Below are positions 1-7,190 of a stretch of 16,751 bases of DNA, one piece after another (the first letter of the stretch is position 1; the number at the start of each line of letters is the position of its first letter). The stretch comes from Allosphingosinicella sp. (lineage in GTDB: Bacteria; Pseudomonadota; Alphaproteobacteria; Sphingomonadales; Sphingomonadaceae). The DNA lies in assembly GCA_030146745.1 (NCBI GenBank), contig JASLBD010000060.1:1-16751 (forward strand), written 5' to 3'. The notes under the pieces were generated by a model, which worked only from the letters and a program-made list of their open reading frames with translations, had not been told where the DNA came from and made no database searches. The translations under genes and the position numbers were made by a program.

Positions 1-1056
1 CTTGGGAATCGCGACGGAAGAGATTTGCATTATCCGGGCGATGACAGTTCCAAAGCGCTGGTACGGGAAGGCATCGACCGCAACACGCACCTCTTGTCCC
101 ACCGCGAGAAAACCTGCGGCACTGGTGGGAACGTAGAGTTCTGCGCGGCGAGTCGCGTGTTCGGGCATCACGACCATGAGGGGCTGTTGCGGCGTCGCCG
201 CCTGGCCGAGTCGAGCTGTGACCGCGGTCACCATTCCCTCGATCGGCGATGTCAGCGTGTAGCCTTCCGCCGTTTCCACCTCCGCCAGCCGCTGGATCAG
301 CTCCGCCCGGCTGGATTGGACGCCAGCCGCTTGCGCCTCGGCCACGGCACCGGCTTGCACGATGCCGCGGCGCGCTTCGGCCAAGGCTGCGCTTTTGGCC
401 GCACGCGCCTGTTCCAATTGCGAGAGCTGTTGGCGCCGCGCGATTAGCGCACTCTCGCGAGTTTCGAGATCGCGCCGGCTGATGAAGCCTTTGCCGGCAA
501 CACCCTGCACCTCACGAAATTCGTTCCCCGCCACTTCGACGAGGCGCCGCTGCTGCCCAATCTGCATGTCGAGACTGGCGATCTCCTGACCAAGGCCGCG
601 CATCTGCTCGGCCAGCCGCGACTGCTCCGCCCCGGCCGCGTTCATCATCAACGCTGTCTGGCTGGCGAGGCGCCGGTCCTGCTGCTGCAAGGCATCCCGG
701 ATTCGGCGAGGCGCGGTGCGACCGCTCGCCATGTCTTCCTCCGATCGAATTTGCACGAGCACGTCACCGCGCTTGACCCGCTGTCCCTCGCGCGCTGGGA
801 GCGCGGCGACGATGCCGGCCCGCGAGGGCACGATCGACGCAACGCCGCGATCGAGAACGACTGCGCCCGCTACGGTTTCGATGCGTGAGTAGCTCGCGCT
901 GAGGAGGAAAGCGAAGGCAACGGCCAGCACTGCCAGCAGCGTAAAGCCGATAAGCTGCCAAGACACTGGAACTGCAATGCTGACGTCACCATGCAGGCGA
1001 TCTGCGCGGTGCTCCAGAACTTCCTGCCGAAAGAGCTGACCGGTTGGTACGTCCAC
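1..1056 (-). CDS. HlyD-family periplasmic adaptor, CvaA/MchE type (partial, C-terminus off the left edge)
   Basis: 352 codons are visible; the C-terminus lies beyond position 1. The protein is a membrane-fusion adaptor that would link an inner-membrane ABC exporter to an outer-membrane channel. Seen in the sequence: a short cytoplasmic stretch with LFRQEVLEHRADRLHGD (residues 8-24), typical of colicin V secretion adaptors; one membrane helix at about 33-53; a first lipoyl half-motif at about 79-102 (EGQRVKRGDVLVQI); a long Gln/Ala/Arg-rich coiled-coil hairpin at about 115-245 containing GKGFISRRDLETRE; a second lipoyl half (LTSPIEGMVTAV) near 270; and the start of the beta-barrel with DAFPYQRFGTV near the edge. 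CvaA-family proteins usually have 400-430 residues, so roughly 60-80 are missing. The start is GTG at 1056, the only plausible start after an in-frame TAG, preceded by a G-rich stretch. CvaA partners are normally peptidase-containing ABC transporters; such a gene may lie further left (inference). Confidence 0.88.
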   Translation of the reverse strand, partial: MDVPTGQLFRQEVLEHRADRLHGDVSIAVPVSWQLIGFTLLAVLAVAFAFLLSASYSRIETVAGAVVLDRGVASIVPSRAGIVAALPAREGQRVKRGDVLVQIRSEEDMASGRTAPRRIRDALQQQDRRLASQTALMMNAAGAEQSRLAEQMRGLGQEIASLDMQIGQQRRLVEVAGNEFREVQGVAGKGFISRRDLETRESALIARRQQLSQLEQARAAKSAALAEARRGIVQAGAVAEAQAAGVQSSRAELIQRLAEVETAEGYTLTSPIEGMVTAVTARLGQAATPQQPLMVVMPEHATRRAELYVPTSAAGFLAVGQEVRVAVDAFPYQRFGTVIARIMQISSVAIPK

Positions 1057-1115
1057 TAACCCCGTCCCCGAATCAGCAAGACTCAGAAGCTAGGAGCATA
1101 AATACATTGGCGCAA

Positions 1116-1138
1116 CAGTGAGGCTCCGGCCGTCACTG
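1116..1138. repeat. Short inverted repeat upstream of the adaptor gene
   Basis: CAGTGA (1116-1121) and TCACTG (1133-1138) form a perfect 6-bp inverted repeat. A further GGC/GCC pairing inside closes a four-base loop with one bulged base. There is no T-run on either side. It could be an operator or an mRNA hairpin in the 5' leader of the adaptor gene; the sequence does not decide. Confidence 0.3.
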
Positions 1139-1236
1139 CATGCTCAAAATCGGGGTTGAAAAATTGTGCCAACTCACTGTAAATCTGCGGTGTTCAGCGC
1201 TTGCTGAGCGTCAACAAAATCAACGACTTAGCACCC

Positions 1237-1266
1237 AAAAAAACCGGCTGCGAATCCTGCCTTCGC
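1237..1266 (-). terminator. Possible weak intrinsic terminator after the hydroxylase gene
   Basis: On the minus strand, 13 nt after the hydroxylase stop, GCGAA (1266-1262) can pair with TTCGC (1254-1250) around a 7-nt loop. Six nt later there is a run of seven T (1243-1237). The stem is only 5 bp and does not abut the T-run, so this is a weak candidate. Its position after a gene end and before a new start supports a transcript boundary. Confidence 0.35.
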
Positions 1267-1279
1267 TGATCGTGTCTGC

Positions 1280-2308
1280 TCAGGCGTCCACCTTTGCCGG
1301 CTCCTTGGAGGCGGTGGCGAGGAGCCTGCGCGGCCGTAGCGGGCGGGGGAGGGCACGGGAGGCCGGGCGGAAGCGGGGAAGATCCCGGACGATTTCTTCG
1401 TTTTGCGGGTGCAGCGTGCCGAACAGCCTGTCCCATAACGTGAAGAACACCGCATAGTTGAACACATAGTCGCGGTGGTGGAGGTTGTGGTGGGTCCCGA
1501 AGGCGATCCAGGAGAAGCGGCGCGAGTCGGTGATCATCCTTGGAAAGAATTCGACATTGGCGTGGCCGATGGCGGATCGCGCAATCGCCAGGACGGAGAA
1601 TGTTACCAGGACCAGCGGGGACAAAGGCAGCAGTACCCCGATTCCGATGACGAACGGCATTGAGGCCAGCTGCTCTATCGGCGACAGCTGGAACTGGGTA
1701 AGCGGGTTCGGACTGGTGCTGAAGTGGTGCACGGAATGCACATATCTCCACAACGGGCCCCAGTGGAGGGCGCGATGGACGGCATAGAAATAGCCGTCGT
1801 AGAGCACCAGCATGAGCGCCAGGCCGAGCGCGAAGTCACCGGGGCCATGGGCGCCCGAATCCATGTTCATCCTCAGCCCGGCCAAGTGCACGGCCAAGGC
1901 CCCGATCGTCGCGGTGACCGCCGCCGACCACAGCCAGACGGTGCTGAACATCAGCTCATGCCGGAGCTGCCGCCAAGTCAGCCGGGTCGGCTGGATCGGG
2001 CCGCGGAGGCGCCATAGGGCATGGGCCGCGCCGAAGAGGAAGGCGGCCAGCAGGAATCCGCCGACGATGCTCACCACGAGCGCATAGCCGCTTCGGACGC
2101 TCGACTGCCAAAGTGCCTGAGCTGCCGCCAAAGCGCCTTCCCAGGACGCGATATCCCCGGGATTGAGCGCCAGCATCATCGCAAGCAAGGCGGCAGTCAG
2201 AGCCGCCGCGATTCCCGTCTGGAGGAAGAGATGCTGCCGCACCTCGAGATCGGCCGGGGCATTCGCGCCCGGATCCTGCTCATGCCCGCTCGTTTTCCAT
2301 TCAGCCAT
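1280..2308 (-). CDS. Membrane di-iron hydroxylase, sterol desaturase / fatty acid hydroxylase superfamily
   Basis: 342 residues. Integral membrane enzymes of this superfamily use a histidine-bound di-iron centre to hydroxylate or desaturate lipids, sterols or carotenoids. The histidine boxes are intact: HRALH (178-182), HSVHH (191-195), a lone His at 249 (IGHANVEFFP) and HHNLHH (273-278). Hydrophobic stretches lie at about 28-50, 72-98, 118-145, 157-176 and 210-245. The start ATG has a good ribosome-binding site, GGGGGA, about eight nt upstream. It follows the FkbM/FkbH synthase gene after a 279-nt gap on the same strand. It may modify an acyl chain or lipid moiety of the cluster product, or an independent membrane lipid (inference); the substrate cannot be read from the sequence. 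The C-terminal 35 residues are Arg/Pro/Ala-rich and probably cytoplasmic. Confidence 0.88.
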   Translation of the reverse strand: MAEWKTSGHEQDPGANAPADLEVRQHLFLQTGIAAALTAALLAMMLALNPGDIASWEGALAAAQALWQSSVRSGYALVVSIVGGFLLAAFLFGAAHALWRLRGPIQPTRLTWRQLRHELMFSTVWLWSAAVTATIGALAVHLAGLRMNMDSGAHGPGDFALGLALMLVLYDGYFYAVHRALHWGPLWRYVHSVHHFSTSPNPLTQFQLSPIEQLASMPFVIGIGVLLPLSPLVLVTFSVLAIARSAIGHANVEFFPRMITDSRRFSWIAFGTHHNLHHRDYVFNYAVFFTLWDRLFGTLHPQNEEIVRDLPRFRPASRALPRPLRPRRLLATASKEPAKVDA

Positions 2309-2587
2309 CGCGATATCCCCCGTTCAACGTCTCTCAATTTCCAAATCCGGTGTGGCGGCCTCGCCGACGGCGCGATGGCGCGGCGGGGGAATCGGGGTCC
2401 TTTGCGGCCGAGGAAGCAATGGCGGCGCTCCGAGTCGAAGCCGGCTTGATATTCGACGCAGGGCGGTGCGGGATCGGCTGCCGCGCCGGGTAGGGTTGAG
2501 TTCTGGGCCCATGGTTGGACCTCGATCCCGCAGCCCGCGGCGCCAGTCTTTTTCCCCTCGTCCGCCGCGGCGTCCGGCTCGGTCCCG
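2309..2587. other. Intergenic gap between FkbM/FkbH synthase and hydroxylase
   Basis: This 279-nt gap separates the long synthase operon from the hydroxylase. No recognisable gene is present. Two open frames on the minus strand look marginally coding. One would start at the ATG overlapping the synthase stop (ATGA, 2589-2586) and gives an Arg/Pro/Ser-rich 84-residue product ending at 2334. The other has somewhat higher third-position GC, enters from a TTG at 2607, contains three Cys, and would need a frameshift to end sensibly near 2324. A perfect 8-bp inverted repeat lies at 2535-2570. The hydroxylase ribosome-binding site is at its left end. I treat the region as non-coding unless peptide or RNA data say otherwise. 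Confidence 0.45.
2535..2570. repeat. Perfect 8-bp inverted repeat downstream of the synthase gene
   Basis: CCGCGGCG (2535-2542) and CGCCGCGG (2563-2570) are exact reverse complements separated by 20 nt. The repeat lies 18 nt beyond the synthase stop codon. A GC-only stem could form in the transcript, but no T-run follows on the minus strand, so it is not a classical intrinsic terminator. Such motifs also arise by chance in high-GC DNA. Confidence 0.3.
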
Positions 2588-5500
2588 TCATCCTTCCCCG
2601 GACCCAATCAGCTGGCCGAGATGGCCGATGAGCCTGCCCATGAGCGCTTCGGCTTCGGGACTCGCCAAGGTGCCCGGCCGGCACTTCAGAACGAGGACGA
2701 GCCCTTCTCCATCCTCGAAGGCGTCTATTCCCAGCGGGGCGAGGCCGACCTGCGGGGTGAGCCCCATCAGTCGCGCGTCGCCGGACCCGAGGGTGAAGGG
2801 GTCGGACACCTCGCCATCGGGGAGTAACCTCAGGATCGGATCGGAAGCGAGGTGCTCGTGATAGGCGAAGGTCGTGCTGATGTCGTCGCCCGCAATCGCG
2901 CCCGACTCACCCGCGTGAACTCCGGCCAATGCGTTTCCAATCGTCCGGTGCACGTCCTGGACCAGACGGTCGAAGTTACGGTCGCACCCGCCTATCTGCA
3001 GCCTTGCCAGGACCGCGAAGTTGCCGACCGTGTCGCGGTGAAGCGCTGGGTCCCGCAACGAGACGGGCGTCCCGACACCCAGCTCCGTCTGGCCGGATTC
3101 GCGATGGACGAAGGAGGCGAAGCCGGCGAGCAGCGCGGACAGCGGGGAGACTCGGCGGCGCGCGGCGGCGGCGGCGACATTCCCTTCCGGCCCGTGCGGC
3201 AGCCGCCCGACGACGACGGCGACGGGGTTTGCCTCGGCCATCGGCCTGTCCCAGCCGCCGCCGCTTGCCTTTGCCCACCAAAGCGGGATGCGGTCGCCGC
3301 CGCCGGATTCAGGCCGCCGGCCGGGTCCGCCGGGCGGCGCCGGCGCTGCGGCCGCGAACTCGGCATAGGCCGATGCCGAGGCTGCGGGAGCAGTCGCTTC
3401 CGCGCCCGCCAGTTTCTCGCCGAAAGCGCTCAAGATGATGCTCAGAGACTGGAAGTCCGCGACCATATGGTGGACCCGAAGCACCACCAGGCACCGCTTG
3501 TCCGGGAGCGTCAGGACGTCGATGCCGACGGGCGACCGGCCGAGGTCGATCGGGTCCTTGCTCCGCCGCCGGACATAATTGAAGGCGTCCTGAACATCCC
3601 AGATCGCGCCGTCGAGGAAGCGCCAGGCGGAGATCGACTCCGGCGAGGCAGTGGCGACCGAACGCCGCCCGTCGAGCCGGTAGGTTGTTCGCAGCAGCGC
3701 GTGCTCGGCGCAGACGGCCTCCCACGCGGCCCGGATCGCTTCGGGATCGGGCGCCGGATCGAGAAGCAGCGGAACGAGGGTCACATAAAGAGACGAGCGC
3801 GGATTCTTTTGATGCTCGAACCACAGCGCTTGCTCGGGCGCGGACAGGTTGCGGTCGCCCTCGCTGGCGAGTGCCGGTATCGTTGACCGATCCGCGTTAG
3901 CGGAAACCCGGTCGCCCAGAGCCGCCGCCATCCCCCGAATGGTGGTTGCCCGATACGCCTCCTTGATGCTGAGTTGGCGATATCCCCGCCGCCGAAGGTC
4001 CCCGATCACCTGGACGAGGCGCAACGACGTTCCGCCGATGCTGAAGAAGTCGATATCGATGCTTGCGACAGTTCGGCCGAGAGCGTCTTCCCATACTCGC
4101 GCGACCTCTCGCTCCGCCTCGCTCCCTTCGATCTGCGCTCTTGGGCCGCGATATTTCGGCCAGACCAGCCCGGCGATCGATTTGGCGGTACGGGCTGCCT
4201 GCAGCCGCTGAAGCAGCCATTGCTCGTCGCGATATCGGTCGTCCAGGACCGTCGTGTCACGAGTCGCGACCGAAGCCGCAGCGGAGGGCTTCAAGGCGAA
4301 CCATTCGTCCAGGTCCCGCAGCCGCGCCTGAACGGCCTCGTCTGCGGCAATTCGGGCCAGCGAACTTCGCTCGTCGATCTCGCCGATTGCCCGCACGAAC
4401 GCCATCGCGGGTTCGTTGCGGTCGGTCCGCCGGCAGTGCAGCTCGACCTGACCATGGCCGAGTGCCTGCGCATCCTTCAAGACGTGGAGCAGCATCTGCT
4501 GCTCGACGCCTCGCCCGAGTGCACGGCAGCTCAGGAGGAACTGGTCGACGCAATAGCGTCCTGCCGTCGAGCCGGCGATCAGGCCGACGGTGCCGTAATC
4601 GCCGAACTTGTCGCGCGCGGCGACCTTCCATATGCGCTCGCTGCCATTTTCCATCCTCGCGCGAAGCACCGCTTCCGGCTGGACCCGAGGATGAAGATTG
4701 AACTGATTTGTCCGCCGGGTCAGCTCGGCAAGCCGCTCGACGTCAGCGAGGCCCGCGGTCTCGCATCGGACCTCCAGCCCGAGTTCCTCTACGAACCCCC
4801 TGAACGAGGCCGAATTCTGCCTGACGTCGGCTCGAGTGGCTTCCTGACGGGCGCTCTCCGTTCGGTCGATCGACGCAACCGCGCCGGGAACGCAATCGAG
4901 AGCCCAATGATGCTCGAGGATGGCCAGCGCTTCGTCCTGGTCGTGGGGGAAGCGGATCACCAGCGCAGCGGGAAAAGCCGCCTGGACTTCCGCACACTCG
5001 ATCTCGTTGTCGTCGATGAAGATCAGGGAGTCGGCATTCAGCCCAAGCTTCCGGAGCACTGCCGCGGCGTTGGCCGACTTCGCTTCCCAATTGACCTCGA
5101 CCGCGACGAAATCATCGCGGTGGGCAAGCATGCCCGGCCGCTGTTCGAATACCTGCCAAACGTCCTCCGGTACGTTCTTGCTGAGGAGCACCAGGAGGTG
5201 GCCGGCCTCCTTGAGCCGCTTCAACTTGGCCTGAAGCGCGAGAGCCGCAGGGGTAAGTTCGACACCTTCGGCGCCGAGCTCCGCGCAGGCGCCCTGCCAG
5301 AGCGTATTATCGGCATCCACGGCCACCACCTTGTGTGGAAGGCGATGGCGCGCGGCATAATGCCGCAGGGCCCAGGCCCCTGCGGCGGCATACCATTCCG
5401 GAGAATAGGGGATGGCCGCTTCGCGCGCGGCTTCGTCGGATGCCGGCGACTGGACCGGGTAGGACGCCGACAGCGTCTTCCAGTCCGAGAGGTAGACGCT

Positions 5501-6844
5501 GGAGATGGTGTCGCAGGCCTCGCGCAATGCCTGGGCGGCGCGATCCAGTTGCGCTCTGACGTGATCCGATGCGGCGCCTCCGCTAGTATACGGCCCGACG
5601 ATGAGATGGACCGGCAGGCTGGAGCGGGTCCGGAACGCCCGCAGAGCGGCCTCGAATGCGTCGACCCGCTGGCGAAGTCCGAGCAAGGTGGGATGAGACG
5701 CGGGCTGAGTCCTCTCGTGGGAGGCGCCCGGGCGGACCGCATAGAGGAGGGAAAGACCTGAATTCTCCAGATGGGGGTCTACCGCCGAAGTGAGCTGGAA
5801 GCCGTTCGCGGCAAGGTGCCGCCGGATCCAGCCGCTCTCGTCACCATCGTCATCATGCGTCTCCACGACGATCTGCCGGATCCTCGGCCAGTGCTCCGCG
5901 CGGATGCCGCGCAGGATGGCGGCTTCACTATGCTCCGCGTCAATCTTGAGCAGGTCGACGACCTCGAGGGCGTACTCGTCGATGACATCGGAGATGGTCG
6001 TCATCTGCACGTCGGCGGCGACTGCATTGAGCCGGTCCCCCACGAACTCGGCCGCGAGCGGGGCCGCGGTCTCGACGCCACTCGCACCCATTTCGTTCTG
6101 GATGGCGGCCTCGAGCGCCTTGCGGTCCCTCCCAATGTCTGCGTGGAACCCGGAGAAGACGGTGGCCCCCTCGTAATGGGTGAAGCGCTGCATGCCCGCG
6201 CGCTCGCCGACGCCCTGCTGCAACACTGTGGCGCGCCCGCGGCCGCTTAGGTTCGCAGAGCAGATCTTCGCGGTGACCGGGGAGGGCTCGATCGCAACGA
6301 CTCTCGCATCGGGAGAGTGGCTGAGAACGAACAGCGAAAAGATGCCGATGTTCGCGCCGACGTCGATCACCGCGGCAGTGGACGGCAGGCTGATAAAGGA
6401 CGGGAGATAATCCGCACGATCGAAGATCTCGCCGTAAAGATAGTTGGTTTCATATCCGTGCAGCTCCATGATCTGCTGCCCGTTGGGGAGGAACCCGGCT
6501 GTCGCGCCGACCGCCCGGGCGGCTTCGCAGGCGGTCTGATCGGCCAGCTCGTCCCGGCGGCACCAGTCTTCGAGGGACAGAAGGAGGAGGAGCTCACGGG
6601 CCGTCTCGGGCGGTGCCCCGGCCTGCCCATGCAGGCACTGCAGGACATGGTCGAAGGGCGCGCTCGACAGGGCGATGCCCAGATCCCCGCCGAGCGAAAG
6701 CATGACTTCCTGGAGCAGCTCGATCGAGAAGTTCGCTGCTGCGTGGATGGCATGAGGAGTCCCTCGCTGCGGCTCCAAGCTTGTGGGACTCACGTCTCCG
6801 CTGCCTTCGGGTTCGGCTCGTCGCGCCGGGTAAGCGGAGTCCAT
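2588..6844 (-). CDS. Fusion synthase: FkbM methyltransferase - FkbH (HAD + GNAT) glyceryl transferase - PCP - condensation domain
   Basis: 1418 residues from the ATG at 6844, 2 nt after the stop of the small membrane protein; longer in-frame starts would overlap that gene. Residues 120-370 form an FkbM methyltransferase: PNGQQIMELHGYET, the SAM loop VIDVGANIGIFS (159-170), and VDLLKIDAEHSE (296-307). Residues 400-850 are FkbH-like: HAD loop VDADNTLWQG (Asp510, Asp512), LLSKN (553-557), NWEAKSAN, FIDDN (609-613), then the GNAT-like part with RTNQFNL and LLSCRALGRGVE (Cys773). The FkbH family binds 1,3-bisphosphoglycerate, dephosphorylates it and loads glyceryl on a carrier protein. Residues 908-978 are a PCP (FFSIGGTSL, Ser940). 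Residues 998-1418 are a condensation domain with HHMVADF (1125-1131) and a complete C-terminal half. No A domain is present, and the chain ends in C with no acceptor PCP. Glyceryl loading of the internal PCP is inferred from the domain order. Confidence 0.92.
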   Translation of the reverse strand: MDSAYPARRAEPEGSGDVSPTSLEPQRGTPHAIHAAANFSIELLQEVMLSLGGDLGIALSSAPFDHVLQCLHGQAGAPPETARELLLLLSLEDWCRRDELADQTACEAARAVGATAGFLPNGQQIMELHGYETNYLYGEIFDRADYLPSFISLPSTAAVIDVGANIGIFSLFVLSHSPDARVVAIEPSPVTAKICSANLSGRGRATVLQQGVGERAGMQRFTHYEGATVFSGFHADIGRDRKALEAAIQNEMGASGVETAAPLAAEFVGDRLNAVAADVQMTTISDVIDEYALEVVDLLKIDAEHSEAAILRGIRAEHWPRIRQIVVETHDDDGDESGWIRRHLAANGFQLTSAVDPHLENSGLSLLYAVRPGASHERTQPASHPTLLGLRQRVDAFEAALRAFRTRSSLPVHLIVGPYTSGGAASDHVRAQLDRAAQALREACDTISSVYLSDWKTLSASYPVQSPASDEAAREAAIPYSPEWYAAAGAWALRHYAARHRLPHKVVAVDADNTLWQGACAELGAEGVELTPAALALQAKLKRLKEAGHLLVLLSKNVPEDVWQVFEQRPGMLAHRDDFVAVEVNWEAKSANAAAVLRKLGLNADSLIFIDDNEIECAEVQAAFPAALVIRFPHDQDEALAILEHHWALDCVPGAVASIDRTESARQEATRADVRQNSASFRGFVEELGLEVRCETAGLADVERLAELTRRTNQFNLHPRVQPEAVLRARMENGSERIWKVAARDKFGDYGTVGLIAGSTAGRYCVDQFLLSCRALGRGVEQQMLLHVLKDAQALGHGQVELHCRRTDRNEPAMAFVRAIGEIDERSSLARIAADEAVQARLRDLDEWFALKPSAAASVATRDTTVLDDRYRDEQWLLQRLQAARTAKSIAGLVWPKYRGPRAQIEGSEAEREVARVWEDALGRTVASIDIDFFSIGGTSLRLVQVIGDLRRRGYRQLSIKEAYRATTIRGMAAALGDRVSANADRSTIPALASEGDRNLSAPEQALWFEHQKNPRSSLYVTLVPLLLDPAPDPEAIRAAWEAVCAEHALLRTTYRLDGRRSVATASPESISAWRFLDGAIWDVQDAFNYVRRRSKDPIDLGRSPVGIDVLTLPDKRCLVVLRVHHMVADFQSLSIILSAFGEKLAGAEATAPAASASAYAEFAAAAPAPPGGPGRRPESGGGDRIPLWWAKASGGGWDRPMAEANPVAVVVGRLPHGPEGNVAAAAARRRVSPLSALLAGFASFVHRESGQTELGVGTPVSLRDPALHRDTVGNFAVLARLQIGGCDRNFDRLVQDVHRTIGNALAGVHAGESGAIAGDDISTTFAYHEHLASDPILRLLPDGEVSDPFTLGSGDARLMGLTPQVGLAPLGIDAFEDGEGLVLVLKCRPGTLASPEAEALMGRLIGHLGQLIGSGEG
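3911..4132 (-). other. PCP domain inside the FkbM/FkbH fusion
   Basis: Approximate limits: residues 905-978 of the fusion protein. The phosphopantetheine site reads FFSIGGTSL with Ser940, instead of the GGDS found in the four NRPS carrier domains of this window. Helix 1 (EREVARVWEDALG) and the helix 3 region (IKEAYRATTIRGMAAAL) are recognisable. The different core sequence fits a carrier dedicated to the FkbH domain rather than to an amino-acid loading enzyme (inference). Confidence 0.8.
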
Positions 6845-6846
6845 GG

Positions 6847-7134
6847 TCACCGACGGTCTTTCCGCGTCCCGCGAGCGCTCTTCAGGGCACGGTCCTCGAG
6901 CGCCTTGGGCGTCATGTTGGGGTTCAGGAGCTTGAAGTAGGCGATCGCCAGGGTAAGGACATAGATGCCCAGGAAAAAGCCCGCGAAGATCAGATATTCT
7001 CCCGAAACACCGCGAACGACACCGACAATCGCCACAATGACAAGTGCGACCACGAAGCCGAGGGCCTCGAGCCAAAGCGATCGGGCCGCCTTGAGCTGCT
7101 TGCGCTCCTGTCGAGCTTCTCTTTCCCTATCCAT
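6847..7134 (-). CDS. Small two-helix membrane protein, unknown function
   Basis: 95 residues. The N-terminus is highly charged (MDREREARQERKQLKAAR). Two hydrophobic helices follow, about 24-41 (LGFVVALVIVAIVGVV) and 47-68 (YLIFAGFFLGIYVLTLAIAY), joined by a short loop, then a basic C-terminal tail ending KDRR. Both tails are probably cytoplasmic by the positive-inside rule. The start at 7134 is chosen because GGAG sits about eight nt upstream and the longer in-frame alternative adds low-complexity Arg-rich sequence reaching back over the hydroxylase gene. It lies between the CmlA-type hydroxylase (57-nt gap) and the FkbM/FkbH synthase (2-nt gap), so it is made with the pathway. I do not recognise the family. 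Possible roles are a membrane tether for the synthase, a transport accessory or self-protection; none is shown by the sequence. Confidence 0.75.
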   Translation of the reverse strand: MDREREARQERKQLKAARSLWLEALGFVVALVIVAIVGVVRGVSGEYLIFAGFFLGIYVLTLAIAYFKLLNPNMTPKALEDRALKSARGTRKDRR

Positions 7135-7190
7135 GTTCTTCTCCGTTGCTTGTTCACGGCGGTTGGAATTGGCCGCGCGACTTCGGCGGC

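Larger units (their letters stand above)
1057..1279. other. Intergenic gap between exporter adaptor and hydroxylase
   Basis: This 223-nt gap is visibly richer in A/T than the flanking genes, mainly between 1140 and 1245. I see no gene in it. It contains a possible terminator for the hydroxylase transcript (1237-1266) and a small inverted repeat (1116-1138) about 60 nt upstream of the adaptor GTG. I expect a promoter for the adaptor gene here, but found no pair of -35/-10 hexamers good enough to annotate. Confidence 0.5.

Noticed and set aside
1057..1279. Sigma-70 promoter for the adaptor gene (TTGACG near 1208 or TTGCGC near 1111 as -35 boxes)
   Set aside because: Neither has a convincing -10 hexamer at 16-18 nt spacing, so I did not annotate a promoter.
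6845..7075. N-terminal extension of the FkbM/FkbH protein starting at 7075
   Set aside because: The extra 77 residues are Cys/Arg-rich, overlap the two-helix membrane protein in another frame, and lack resemblance to FkbM proteins. The ATG at 6844, directly after the preceding stop, is the better start.
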